The position numbers were made by a program, and so were the translations under genes. A stretch of DNA of 64,000 bases from Arthrobacter sp. Marseille-P9274. GTDB taxonomy: Bacteria; Actinomycetota; Actinomycetes; Actinomycetales; Micrococcaceae. The DNA lies in NCBI RefSeq assembly GCF_946892675.1, contig NZ_CAMPOV010000001.1, forward strand, positions 594,033 through 658,032, in the 5' to 3' direction. Below, piece after piece: positions 53,039 through 61,454 of this stretch (position 1 is the first letter of the stretch; the number at the start of each line of letters is the position of its first letter). Under the pieces are notes generated by a model, which was not told where the DNA came from, made no database searches, and saw only the letters and a list, made by a program, of their open reading frames with translations.

Positions 53039-54640
53039 ATGGACAATCGGGGGAAGCCGGACACGGCGCAGGGGGGCACCGAAGCGGCCGTGCCCCGGGA
53101 GCTGCCCGGGCACGGCCGCGGCCGCCGCCTGTTCCGGCCGTGGCAGCTGCGGACCAAGCTGGTGATCATCGTCCTGGCCCTGATCGCCGCGATCTGCGCC
53201 GCGGTCGGCCTCTCTGCCCACGCCGCCATGGAATCTTTCCTCAGCGGCCAGCTGAACGAGCAGCTCGAACAGGCCTCCACCCGTGCCCTGCGGTCGCAGG
53301 ATGACTTCCGCCCCGAAGACGAGGACGACCGCAACGGGGACGGCCGCGACAGCGAGTCGGACCAGAACGGGTCCGGACAGGCACCCGAACCGGCGGATCC
53401 CCTGACCACCCCCGGCCAGGTCGTCGGCGTGCTGAACGCGCGCATCAGCGAGAGCGACGTCCGCAATGCGGGTGTCTTTATGCCCGACGGCGAACATCAG
53501 GACCTCACCGCGGCGGACATGCGGGCCATCACCGGCCTGGAGCTGAACGCCGCCCCCGTAGAGCGCCAGCTCTCGTTCGGCGAGTACCGGCTGGTCGCCC
53601 GCTGGAGCGAGCGCCGCGAGGCCACGATCGTCACCGGCCTGCCCCTGCTGGCCAAAGAACAGACCCTCGACTCGCTGACCCGGACCATGACCGGCGTGTC
53701 CGTCGCGGGCCTGGTGGCGGCCGCCCTCATCGGCACCCTGATCATCCGCCGGACCCTGCGCCCGCTCGGGCAGCTATCCGGCGTCGCCACCTCGGTCTCC
53801 CGGCTGCCGCTGGGCCGGGGCCACGTCGCCATCGGCGAACGCGTCCCCGCAAAGATCGCCGCCCCCACCACGGAGGTCGGGCGAGTCGGCCATGCCTTCA
53901 ACCTGATGCTGGACAACGTCGCGGGTGCCTTCGATGCCCGGCACCGGAGCGAGACCAAGCTGCGCCAGTTCGTGGCCGACGCCAGCCACGAACTTCGCAC
54001 TCCCCTGACCGCCATCCGCGGCTACTCCGAAATGATCCGGCTGACCGAGCAGCTCAGCCCGCAGGGCCGGTCCTCGATCGGGAAAGTGGAATCCGAGGCC
54101 AAGCGGATGACCGCCCTGGTCGAGGACCTGCTCCTGCTCGCGCGGATGGACGAAGGCCAGCGCGCCGAGCAAAGCGAGGTCGACCTGACCGCACTGGTCG
54201 CCGAGTCCGTCAACGACGTCCGCGCCATCGCGCCGAGCCACCGCTGGGTCCTCGACGTCCCCGACGACCCGGTCACGATCCGCGCCAATCCGGGACAGCT
54301 GCGCCAGGTCCTGGTCAACCTGCTGACCAACGCCCACCGGCACACCGGCCAGGGGACCACGGTCGTCACCTCGCTGGCCCGGGGCGACGGCTACGTGCGG
54401 GTGAGTGTGGCGGACGACGGCCCCGGGATCCCCGAGCACTTCGTCGGCCAGATCTTCTCCCGCTTCGCCCGCGCCGACGCGTCCCGCTCCGACCGCAACG
54501 GCACGCACGGCCTCGGCCTTTCGATCGTCAAGGCCATCGTCGCCTCGCACGACGGCACCGTCGGCGTCGACAGCCGCCCCGGGCATACCGAATTCGTCGT
54601 GCGCCTCCCCTCGGCCGGGACCGTTCCCACCGGGAACTGA
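53039..54640 (+). CDS. membrane sensor histidine kinase
   Basis: 533 residues. Cytosolic basic start, first transmembrane helix (KLVIIVLALIAAICAAVGLSA), an extracytoplasmic part of about 150 residues with an acidic low-complexity stretch (EDEDDRNGDGRDSESDQNG), second helix (VSVAGLVAAALIGTLII), HAMP, HisKA with VADASHELRTPLTAIRGY, and HATPase (NLLTNAHRHTG, ADDGPGIPEHF, GLGLSIVKAIVASH). Resembles TcrY/MprB-type kinases. The divergent OmpR regulator is the likely partner. The stimulus is unknown; the acidic loop could bind cations (inference). Confidence 0.92.
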   Translation: MDNRGKPDTAQGGTEAAVPRELPGHGRGRRLFRPWQLRTKLVIIVLALIAAICAAVGLSAHAAMESFLSGQLNEQLEQASTRALRSQDDFRPEDEDDRNGDGRDSESDQNGSGQAPEPADPLTTPGQVVGVLNARISESDVRNAGVFMPDGEHQDLTAADMRAITGLELNAAPVERQLSFGEYRLVARWSERREATIVTGLPLLAKEQTLDSLTRTMTGVSVAGLVAAALIGTLIIRRTLRPLGQLSGVATSVSRLPLGRGHVAIGERVPAKIAAPTTEVGRVGHAFNLMLDNVAGAFDARHRSETKLRQFVADASHELRTPLTAIRGYSEMIRLTEQLSPQGRSSIGKVESEAKRMTALVEDLLLLARMDEGQRAEQSEVDLTALVAESVNDVRAIAPSHRWVLDVPDDPVTIRANPGQLRQVLVNLLTNAHRHTGQGTTVVTSLARGDGYVRVSVADDGPGIPEHFVGQIFSRFARADASRSDRNGTHGLGLSIVKAIVASHDGTVGVDSRPGHTEFVVRLPSAGTVPTGN

Positions 54641-54759
54641 CGGACGACGGCGGGTGGCCGGGCAGGCGTTATCCGTCCCGTCCCGTCCGGGTCAGGGACA
54701 ATCGGCCGTTGCCGCATCCGCCGGTCCAGGAGGAACATGGCCTTCGGAGAGGAGCAGCC

Positions 54760-55983
54760 ATGCCGCACCCGGACGAAGGCGCACCCGCCCCGGCCACCGA
54801 GGCACCGGCGTCGTACCGTGCCGCAGGAATCGCCGGCGTCGCCTCCTACCGGCGGATCAACGACTTCCTGACAACCTCGGTTTATGCCCGGCGGCGGGAC
54901 GAGCCCGGAGTCTGCGACTTTGCGCTCGGCAACCCGCACGACATGCCCTCGGAGCAGTACGTCTCCGCCTACCGCGAGGCGCTCAGCCCGCGGAACGAGG
55001 CCTGGTACGCCTACAAGACCAACGAGCCGGCCGCCCGGGAGGCCGCCGCGGCCTCGCTGGAGCGGCACCTTGGCGTCGGCTTCCACGCCGAGGACCTCTA
55101 CCTGACCACCGGCGGCTTCACGGCGATCGCCATGGCACTGAAGGCCATCGCGGATCCCGGCGACGAGGTCATCTACAGCCTGCCGCCGTGGTTCTGCTAC
55201 GAACCGCTGATCACCGAGGCCGCGCTGGTGCCGGCCAAGGTGAAGATCAACACGGACACGTTCGACGTCGACCTGGCCGCCATCGCCGCGGCCATCACTT
55301 CGCGCACGCGGGCGGTGATCGTGAACTCGCCGAACAACCCCACCGGCCGGATCTACCCGCCGGAGCTGCTCACCGCCCTCGCGGCGCTGCTCGAGGAGGC
55401 CTCGGCGCGCATCGGGCGGCGCATCTACCTGATCTCCGACGAAGCCTACAATCGCATCGTGTTCGACGGCGCCCGCTTCCACAGTCCCGCCGAGTTCTAC
55501 CCCTACACCCTGGTCGCCTACACCTACGGAAAGACGCACCTGGCCCCGGGTGAGCGCATCGGCTACCTCGCCCTGCCCGCCGCCATGCCGGTCCGCCGGC
55601 AGCTGGCCGACGCGCTGGCCGCCCTCCAGCTGGCGATGGGCTGGATTTACCCCAACGCCGTCCTTCAGCATGCGCTGCCCGCGCTCGAGCGGTTCACCAT
55701 CGATATCGGCGCCCTCGAACGGAAGCGGGACCTGATGGTGGAGTCTCTGTCCGGGATGGGCTACCGCATCCGGAAGACGGAGGGCAGCTTCTACCTCTAC
55801 ATCCCCTCCCCCGGCCCGGACGACATGGCCTTCACTGAGGAAGTGGGCGCGGACGGGGTCCTCGTGATGCCCGGCGCCCTGTTCGAGACCCCGGGCTTCT
55901 TCCGGGTCTCGCTCACCGCCAGCGAAGACATGGTCCGGCGCAGCCTGCCCGTCTTCGAGGAGGTCCTCCGCCGGCACGGGTAG
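54760..55983 (+). CDS. PLP-dependent class I/II aminotransferase
   Basis: 407 residues of fold type I: NAWYAYKTNEPAAREAAAA-like N-terminal region, LYLTTGGFTAIAMALKAIADPGDEVIYSLPPWFCYEP, VIVNSPNNPTGRIYPPELL (substrate/cofactor Asn), ISDEAYNRIVFDG (Asp and Tyr), and the Schiff-base Lys in AYTYGKTHLAPGERIGYL, with FRVSLTAS near the end for the carboxylate Arg. ATG 54760 has GAGGAG; an earlier in-frame ATG at 54709 is less likely. Specificity unknown. A terminator follows. Confidence 0.88.
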   Translation: MPHPDEGAPAPATEAPASYRAAGIAGVASYRRINDFLTTSVYARRRDEPGVCDFALGNPHDMPSEQYVSAYREALSPRNEAWYAYKTNEPAAREAAAASLERHLGVGFHAEDLYLTTGGFTAIAMALKAIADPGDEVIYSLPPWFCYEPLITEAALVPAKVKINTDTFDVDLAAIAAAITSRTRAVIVNSPNNPTGRIYPPELLTALAALLEEASARIGRRIYLISDEAYNRIVFDGARFHSPAEFYPYTLVAYTYGKTHLAPGERIGYLALPAAMPVRRQLADALAALQLAMGWIYPNAVLQHALPALERFTIDIGALERKRDLMVESLSGMGYRIRKTEGSFYLYIPSPGPDDMAFTEEVGADGVLVMPGALFETPGFFRVSLTASEDMVRRSLPVFEEVLRRHG

Positions 55984-55990
55984 CCGGAGC

Positions 55991-56020
55991 GGCCGGCGGC
56001 GGAGCGACCCGCCGCCGGCC
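55991..56020. terminator. bidirectional intrinsic terminator
   Basis: Perfect 12-bp stem GGCCGGCGGCGG (55991-56002) with complement 56009-56020, loop AGCGAC, followed by ATCTCTTACTT. Lies between the converging aminotransferase and aldehyde dehydrogenase genes. Confidence 0.85.
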
Positions 56021-56040
56021 ATCTCTTACTTGGCCGCCTC

Positions 56041-57426
56041 CTACCGGGCGGCGGGGACGCGGATGAGCTTCTTGTTCACGAACTCCTGCATCCCGAAGCT
56101 CGCCAGCTCGCGGCCCACGCCGGAGCGCTTCACGCCGCCGAACGGCAGGTCCGCCTGCGTGTCCGCAACCGAGTTAATGAAGACCATCCCGGTGTCCAGC
56201 CGGTCCGCGACGTCTTTGGCCTTCTCCACGTCGGCGCTGAATACCGCTCCGCCGAGGCCGTAGGGAGAACTGTTTGCCAGCTCGATCGCTTCCGCGGCGT
56301 CCGCGACCTTGTAGACCACGGCGGCCGGGCCGAAGAGCTCCTCCGTGTAGGCCCGCATACCCGGCTCCACTCCGGTCAGCACCGTAGGCTCCACGTAGGC
56401 GCCGGGGCCGTCGACCAGGTGGCCGCCGGTGTGCAGGGTGGCCCCCTTCGAGACGGCATCGTTGATCTGTTCCACCAGCCCCTCGGCGGCGGCGCGGGAG
56501 GACAGCGGCCCGAACCGGGTGGCCGGGTCCAGGGGATCGCCGGGCGTGATGCGGGCCATCCGAGCCGTGAACTTCTCGACGAACTCCTCGTAGAGGTCCT
56601 CGACGACGATGAAGCGCTTGGACGCGGTGCATGCCTGGCCGGCATTGCCCATCCGTCCGCCCACCGCCGCCTTCACGGTGGCGTCCAGGTCCTCCGAATC
56701 CAGCAGGATGAACGGGTCGCTGCCGCCGAGTTCCAGCACGTACTTCTTCAGGTGCTGCCCCGCCAGGGCGGCCACGGCGGCGCCGGCGCGTTCGCTGCCG
56801 GTCAGGGAGACGCCCTGGACGCGCGGATCGGCGATGATGTCGGCGACCTGCCCGTTCGTGGCGAAGACATTCACGTAGGCGCCCTCGGGCAGCTGGGCGT
56901 CCCGGAAGATCTGTTCCATGGCCAGCGCGGACTGCGGGCAGCTCGGCGCGTGCTTGAGCAGGATGGTGTTGCCGAGCATCAGGTTGGGTGCCGCGAACCG
57001 CGCCACCTGGTAGTAGGGGTAGTTCCACGGCATGATGCCCAGCAGCACGCCAACGGGCGCGGAGCGGACTACCGCCTCGCCGCCGCCGCGGACCTTGAGC
57101 GGCTCGTCCGCCATGAACCCGGGGCCCTCTTCGGCGTAGTACTCGTAGATGTCGGCCACCAGGCCTACCTCGCCCAGCGCCTGGCTGACCGGCTTGCCCA
57201 TTTCGAGGCTGATCAGCTCGGCGAGTTCCTGTCGCCGCTCGCGGTACAGCGCGGCCACGCGCCGCAGGACCTCGGAGCGGTCCCCGACGGCGGAATGCCG
57301 CCACGATTCAAAAGCCGTCTGTGCCTGCTTCAGCGCGGTCTGGATTTCCTCGTCGCTGGCGGTGGGTGCTTCGAAGATCGTTTCCCCGGTGGCTGGATTG
57401 ATGCTCTGGTAATGACTCATGCTCAT
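56041..57426 (-). CDS. NAD(P)-dependent succinate-semialdehyde-type dehydrogenase
   Basis: 461 residues of the aldehyde dehydrogenase superfamily. Cofactor region PVGVLLGIMPWNYPYYQVARFAAPNLMLGN, catalytic Glu in YVLELGGSDPFIL, nucleophile Cys in GRMGNAGQACTASKRF, and C-terminal FGGVKRSGVGRELASFG. The SINPATGETI start and LLKHAPSCPQSA block resemble GabD/Sad enzymes. It could oxidise succinate semialdehyde or a gamma-glutamylated aminoaldehyde from the neighbouring amine pathway (inference). ATG 57426 has AAGGAG eight bases upstream; a second ATG lies two codons on. It is divergent from the GntR gene across a 182-base AT-richer interval. Confidence 0.9.
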   Translation of the reverse strand: MSMSHYQSINPATGETIFEAPTASDEEIQTALKQAQTAFESWRHSAVGDRSEVLRRVAALYRERRQELAELISLEMGKPVSQALGEVGLVADIYEYYAEEGPGFMADEPLKVRGGGEAVVRSAPVGVLLGIMPWNYPYYQVARFAAPNLMLGNTILLKHAPSCPQSALAMEQIFRDAQLPEGAYVNVFATNGQVADIIADPRVQGVSLTGSERAGAAVAALAGQHLKKYVLELGGSDPFILLDSEDLDATVKAAVGGRMGNAGQACTASKRFIVVEDLYEEFVEKFTARMARITPGDPLDPATRFGPLSSRAAAEGLVEQINDAVSKGATLHTGGHLVDGPGAYVEPTVLTGVEPGMRAYTEELFGPAAVVYKVADAAEAIELANSSPYGLGGAVFSADVEKAKDVADRLDTGMVFINSVADTQADLPFGGVKRSGVGRELASFGMQEFVNKKLIRVPAAR

Positions 57427-57515
57427 CAAAATATCTCCTTATCAGGGTGGCCGCTCCAGCATTTCCCCATATTTCTTCGGATTTATCCCATGCGCGAACA
57501 AATCGATCGGCAATG

Positions 57516-57546
57516 TTGAAATATCCCCGCGCCGGCAGAGTAGAAT
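57516..57546 (+). promoter_or_regulatory. candidate promoter TTGAAA-N19-TAGAAT
   Basis: Hexamers at 57516-57521 and 57541-57546 with a slightly long 19-base spacer, upstream of the GntR start at 57609. The surrounding intergenic DNA is clearly AT-richer than the window. Confidence 0.4.
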
Positions 57547-57608
57547 ATCGTCATTCCCGGCAGTGGCCAGCCGTCATGCCTGCCTGGATCCGGCCGTAAG
57601 GAGAGATC

Positions 57609-58370
57609 GTGGCGTCACCCCCGGTGCTGCAGTCGCAGATCTACCGCTCCTTGCCCGAGATGGAGCGCTCGGAAGCCATCGTGCGCCGGATTTCGACGGC
57701 CATCTCGCTCGGCATGCTGCGGGTCGGCGAACGGCTCCCGGCGGAGTCGGAGCTGTCCGAGATGTTCGGCGTCGCCGGTGCGACCCTGCGCGAGGCGCTG
57801 GCGGCGCTCCGCGACCAGGGCGTGGTGGAGACCAGGCGCGGCCGCAACGGCGGAACCTTCGTAGTGAAGTCCCCGGCCACGCAGGCTGAGCAGCTGCGCC
57901 GGTACCTGCGGGAGACCTCCATCGCGGACCTGCGCGACCTCGGCGATGAGCAGACGGCAGTGGCGTCCGCCGCCGCCCGCCTGGCCTGCGACCGCGCCCA
58001 CCCCAATGACCTGGACCGGCTGGAACAGCTGGCCCGCGGGCTCGAGCGCGCCGACTCCCCGGAGGGCCGGGCTCGGGCGGACAGCCGCTTCCACATCGAG
58101 CTGGCCGTGGTCGCACAGTCACCCCGGCTGACCGCGCAGGAGATCCGGCTGCAGGCGGAAGTCGGCCAGTTGCTGTGGACGCCGCTGGCCGCTATTTTCG
58201 ACTCCGCGGCAGCCGCGCGGGAGCATCTGGAGATCGTCGACGCCGTGCGGGCGGATGATCCGGACAGGGCCCAGCGGCTGGTCCAGGAGCACATCCGGCG
58301 GAACACCTATCATCTGATCGACACCAAGCTCACGCTGACCCATTCCGTCGAGGAACAGGAGATCCCATGA
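57609..58370 (+). CDS. GntR/FadR-family regulator with FCD domain
   Basis: 253 residues, GTG start with AAGGAGAG. N-terminal winged helix: EAIVRRISTAISLGMLRVGERLPAESELSEMFGVAGATLREALAALRDQGVVETRRGRNGGTFV. C-terminal helical FCD domain with DSRFHIELAVVAQSPRLTAQEIRLQAEVG (metal/ligand His and Arg) and EHLEIVDAVRADDPDRAQRLVQEHIRR. It probably controls the adjacent dehydrogenase and the amine operon. Its stop overlaps the start of the Cache protein (ATGA), so the two are made together. Confidence 0.92.
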   Translation: MASPPVLQSQIYRSLPEMERSEAIVRRISTAISLGMLRVGERLPAESELSEMFGVAGATLREALAALRDQGVVETRRGRNGGTFVVKSPATQAEQLRRYLRETSIADLRDLGDEQTAVASAAARLACDRAHPNDLDRLEQLARGLERADSPEGRARADSRFHIELAVVAQSPRLTAQEIRLQAEVGQLLWTPLAAIFDSAAAAREHLEIVDAVRADDPDRAQRLVQEHIRRNTYHLIDTKLTLTHSVEEQEIP

Positions 58371-59089
58371 ACGCGCCCGTATCGGCCCGGGCCGTGGCCA
58401 CGTCCATGGGCACGGCCATCGAGTCGTGGCTGAACGCGCTGTACCGGGACCTCTCGTCCTGCTCCGCCCAGGTGGAGGAGCAGCTGGAAGCGAAGATCCA
58501 TGCGGGCGATAAAGTCTCCCGGAATGACATTTCGGGACTGCGTGGAATATCCGTCGAATTCCTGAATTCCCACCCTATTGTAGTCGGGGCAGGAGTCATT
58601 TTCTCCATTTCGGCATTAAAGGACGCGGAAGGCGTCCTGGAATGGTGGTTCCGGAATGCCGCGGGGGAAATCGAAAAGCTGGATTTCGATTTGGCGCCCG
58701 AAGGCGAACGGTTCTACGACTACGAGCAACTCCCATGGTTTTCCATTGCGGCCAAGACCGGCCGGCAGTCCATCGCCGGTCCGTACGTCGACTACTTGGG
58801 CTTCGACGAGTACATCATGACCTGCACCGTACCCAGCTACGTCCACGGGCAGTTCATCGGGGTCACCGGCTGCGACATCCGGATCCGGGACCTGGAAAAT
58901 ACCTTCATCCCGTTCGTCCGAAGGATCCCGGGCGACGCCGCGATCCTCAACGGCCAGAACCGGGTCATCCTGGGAAACTCGGGCCGCTTCATCGTCGGGG
59001 AACGGGTCAAGACGGAGCCGGAAGGCTTCTGCTTCATCCCGCTGAACGTGCCGAACCTCGACCTGCGCCTGATCTGCGCGGCTGAGTAG
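58367..59089 (+). CDS. soluble Cache-domain protein coupled to the GntR regulator
   Basis: 240 residues. An N-terminal helical part (TSMGTAIESWLNALYRDLSSCSAQVEEQLEA) leads into a double-Cache-like sensor: PIVVGAGVIFSISALKDAEGVLEWWFRNAAGEIEKLDFDLAPEGERFYDYEQLPWF, SIAGPYVDYLGFDEYIMTCTVPSYVHGQFIGVTGCDI, then a second smaller lobe with AAILNGQNRVILGNSGRFIVGE. Cache domains are normally extracytoplasmic parts of membrane receptors; here there is no signal peptide and no transmembrane helix. Coupling to a GntR gene suggests a cytosolic ligand sensor. The segment about 58505-58745 is visibly AT-richer than its surroundings. Confidence 0.83.
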   Translation: MNAPVSARAVATSMGTAIESWLNALYRDLSSCSAQVEEQLEAKIHAGDKVSRNDISGLRGISVEFLNSHPIVVGAGVIFSISALKDAEGVLEWWFRNAAGEIEKLDFDLAPEGERFYDYEQLPWFSIAAKTGRQSIAGPYVDYLGFDEYIMTCTVPSYVHGQFIGVTGCDIRIRDLENTFIPFVRRIPGDAAILNGQNRVILGNSGRFIVGERVKTEPEGFCFIPLNVPNLDLRLICAAE

Positions 59090-59131
59090 CCGCACAGACC
59101 AGGCCGGCCGCCGCATCAGGTCCGGCCCGCC

Positions 59132-59962
59132 TCAAGTCCGACCCGCCTCGGCTAGGTTTCGCACCTCCGCCACGGCGTTGGCCCGGCTCTGCCGCACGAA
59201 TTCCTCGAACAGCAGCGAGCGGTGCCCCGCGTCGCCGTCGGAATCCTCCGGATGCCACTGCACGCCGACCACCCAGGTCCTGCCCGGATGTTCGGTGCCT
59301 TCGACCACGCCGTCCCGCGCCACCGCCGCCACGGCGAGCTCCGGGGCCACGGTCCCGACAACCTGATGGTGGCCCGAGCGCACGGTCACCGAGTCCCGGC
59401 CCAGGATGGCGGCGACCTTCGACCCCGGCAGCAGGTCCACTTCCTCGTCGAGGAACATCGGCTCCCCCGGCCCGCCCCGGTGCAGGTGCCACGGGTCCAG
59501 GTCGGGAATCAGCGTCCCGCCGCACGCCACGTTGAGCAGCTGCGAGCCGCGGCAGATGGCCAGCAGCGGCTGGTCCCGCTCCAGCACCCCGCGGATCAGC
59601 TCCAGGCAGTACTCGTCCGCGCGCAGGTCCACGCCGTACGCGTTCGGCACCGGATCGGTATGGCCGTACAGCGAGCCGTCCACGTCCCCGCCGCCGAGGA
59701 AGAGCACCCCGTCGTAGCCGGCCAGCGCGGCCTCCGGCAGCAGTTCTTCGGCCGCGCTGTCCACCAGTTCGGCCCGCGCGCCGGCCGCGTGCAGCGTCTC
59801 GAACGCCACGCGGGTGAACCGCTCCATCAGTTCCAGCGTCTGTTCCGTCATGCCCGGGAAGGTCAGGGAAACAACGACGGCGATGCGCGGCGCCTCGGGG
59901 CCGAGCGTCCCGTTGTCCGGCAGCACCGCGGCCGGATCCACGCGCAGCGGTTCCGCGCTCAC
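59132..59962 (-). CDS. gamma-glutamyl hydrolase, class I amidotransferase type (PuuD-like), copy 1
   Basis: 276 residues, peptidase C26. Nucleophile Cys in LLAICRGSQLLNVACGGTL, substrate block GHHQVVG, and catalytic His-Glu in VVGVQWHPEDS; GVLFLGGGDVDGSLYG is the oxyanion-side loop. Such enzymes release glutamate from gamma-glutamyl-amines or gamma-glutamyl-GABA. GTG start overlaps the stop of copy 2 (GTGA). Last gene of a coupled five-gene minus-strand operon. Confidence 0.9.
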   Translation of the reverse strand: MSAEPLRVDPAAVLPDNGTLGPEAPRIAVVVSLTFPGMTEQTLELMERFTRVAFETLHAAGARAELVDSAAEELLPEAALAGYDGVLFLGGGDVDGSLYGHTDPVPNAYGVDLRADEYCLELIRGVLERDQPLLAICRGSQLLNVACGGTLIPDLDPWHLHRGGPGEPMFLDEEVDLLPGSKVAAILGRDSVTVRSGHHQVVGTVAPELAVAAVARDGVVEGTEHPGRTWVVGVQWHPEDSDGDAGHRSLLFEEFVRQSRANAVAEVRNLAEAGRT

Positions 59963-60732
59963 CGGGCACCTGCCAGCTGCGGGCCGGCGGCAGCACCCCG
60001 CGCCGACGGGCCTTGCCCTTCACCGCCGCGGTAGGCCCGGGCGGCCTCGACCACCCAGGCGAACAGGGCATGGTCGGCGGGATTGCTGTCGGCGGTGTCC
60101 TCCGGGTGCCACTGCACGGCCAGCAGCGGCGCGCCCGGAACCTCGAGGGCCTCCACGACGCCGTCGTCGGCCCGCGCGGTGACCTGCAGGCCCGCGCCCA
60201 GTTCCCCTGCCGCCTGGTGGTGGTAGGAGGAGACGTCCACCGGCCCGGCCCCGACCACGGACGCCAGCAGCGACCCGGCCGCGACCGTGACCGGGTGCAC
60301 GGCGCCCTTGTGCTGGACGCTGTCCGCTTCGCGGCCCGGCTCCAGGTGCGGGATCAATGTGCCTCCGCGGGCCACGTTGAGCAGCTGCAGCCCGCGGCAG
60401 ATCGCCAGCGTCGGCACCCCCGCGGCGACGCACGCGGCCAGGACCTCGGTTTCGAACGCGTCCTGTCCCGCGTAGTCGGCGGGCCAGTAGTGCTCGTCCG
60501 GCTCCGCCCCGTACAGCGCGGGCGAAACGTCCGCGCCCCCGGGCAGCACCACGCCGTCGAACCTTTCCACCTGGTCCGCGGCGGCCGCGCCCTCCGGGAA
60601 CATGATCACCGGCTCGCCGCCGGCCGCGGCGATGCTGCGCAGCACCTGGGCGGCCACCGCCACCCCCTCGAAGCGCAGCCCGTGGACCGAGCTGGACCAC
60701 ATGCCCGGCACCCCGATCAGCGGCCGGCTCAT
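59959..60732 (-). CDS. gamma-glutamyl hydrolase, class I amidotransferase type (PuuD-like), copy 2
   Basis: 257 residues. Same fold as copy 1: GVVLPGGADVSPALYG, nucleophile Cys in TLAICRGLQLLNVARGGTLIPHL, SYHHQAAGE, and LLAVQWHPEDTAD. An Ala/Gly/Gln-rich tail follows. It is coupled by ATGA to the solute-binding-like gene and by GTGA to copy 1. Two tandem, divergent hydrolases in one operon suggest either a heterodimer or two gamma-glutamyl substrates. Confidence 0.9.
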   Translation of the reverse strand: MSRPLIGVPGMWSSSVHGLRFEGVAVAAQVLRSIAAAGGEPVIMFPEGAAAADQVERFDGVVLPGGADVSPALYGAEPDEHYWPADYAGQDAFETEVLAACVAAGVPTLAICRGLQLLNVARGGTLIPHLEPGREADSVQHKGAVHPVTVAAGSLLASVVGAGPVDVSSYHHQAAGELGAGLQVTARADDGVVEALEVPGAPLLAVQWHPEDTADSNPADHALFAWVVEAARAYRGGEGQGPSARGAAAGPQLAGAR

Positions 60733-61454
60733 GCGGCCACCTCCGCTCCGAGCGGGAACGGCAGCTGCGGCATCCACTGCCCCCAGATCCGCTCCAGCCG
60801 GCCGTCGGCCACCACCGTGGCGAGCGCGGTGTTGAGGTCGGCGAGCAGGAACGGGTTGTCCTGGGCCACGCCCACTCCCCATCGGTTTCCGGTCGGATGC
60901 GTGAAGGCCACGTCGTAGGCCGGGTCCCCGCCGAGCGGGACGGTGACGACGTCGTCGTCCACCATGGCGTCCACCTCCCCGTTGCGAAGGGCCGCGAGCA
61001 TGTCCCCGAAGACGTCCTCGCCGGTGAACGGCACCGGGACGGCGCCGGGGAAGGTCACCGCGAGCTTCATATTCGCGCTGCCCTCGATCGCCGCCACTTT
61101 GTAGCCGGCCAGGTCCTCCGGCGAGCGCGCCGGATCGCCCTTGCGGACCAGCACGGTCTCGTCGAACACGGCGTACGGGTCGGTGAAATTCACTACCGCC
61201 TGGCGCTCCGGGATGATGCCCTGGCCGCACCAGACGGCATCCACGCGGTGCTCGCGCACGGCCGGCAGCATGTCGTCCCAGGCCAGGAACACCCACTCGA
61301 CGCGCAGGCCCAGCACGGAGGCCGCCAGCTCGGCCGCGGCCGGCTCGTAGCCGCGCCGGTGTCCACCGTCGGCCAGGTTGAACAGCGGCGGGGCCTCCGA
61401 GTCGATGCAGGCCAGCCGCAGGACGCCGGGGGAAAGGGTTGCTCCGCGGCTCAC
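60729..61454 (-). CDS. family-3 solute-binding-protein fold without signal peptide
   Basis: 241 residues with the periplasmic amino-acid-binding fold: VLRLACIDSEAPPLFNLADGGHRRGYEPAAAELAASVLGLRVEWVFLAWDDMLPAVREHRVDAVWCGQGIIPERQAVVNFTDPY, then EDLAGYKVAAIEGSANMKL and NGEVDAMVDDDVVTVPLG, finishing LNTALATVVADGRLERIWGQW. The GTG start (61454) overlaps the glutamine-synthetase stop (GTGA) and leaves only about a dozen residues before the first strand: no signal peptide or lipobox. No permease or ATPase genes are adjacent. So it probably binds a small ligand in the cytosol. Confidence 0.82.
   Translation of the reverse strand: MSRGATLSPGVLRLACIDSEAPPLFNLADGGHRRGYEPAAAELAASVLGLRVEWVFLAWDDMLPAVREHRVDAVWCGQGIIPERQAVVNFTDPYAVFDETVLVRKGDPARSPEDLAGYKVAAIEGSANMKLAVTFPGAVPVPFTGEDVFGDMLAALRNGEVDAMVDDDVVTVPLGGDPAYDVAFTHPTGNRWGVGVAQDNPFLLADLNTALATVVADGRLERIWGQWMPQLPFPLGAEVAA

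Noticed and set aside
54736-54870. 44-codon reading frame with AGGAGG in front of its ATG, overlapping the aminotransferase start
   Set aside because: Arg/Pro-rich without features; the GAGGAG-ATG of the aminotransferase lies just after it. A leader peptide cannot be excluded but is not supported.
54391-56022. 543-codon minus-strand open frame
   Set aside because: Antisense to kinase end and aminotransferase; no recognisable domain.
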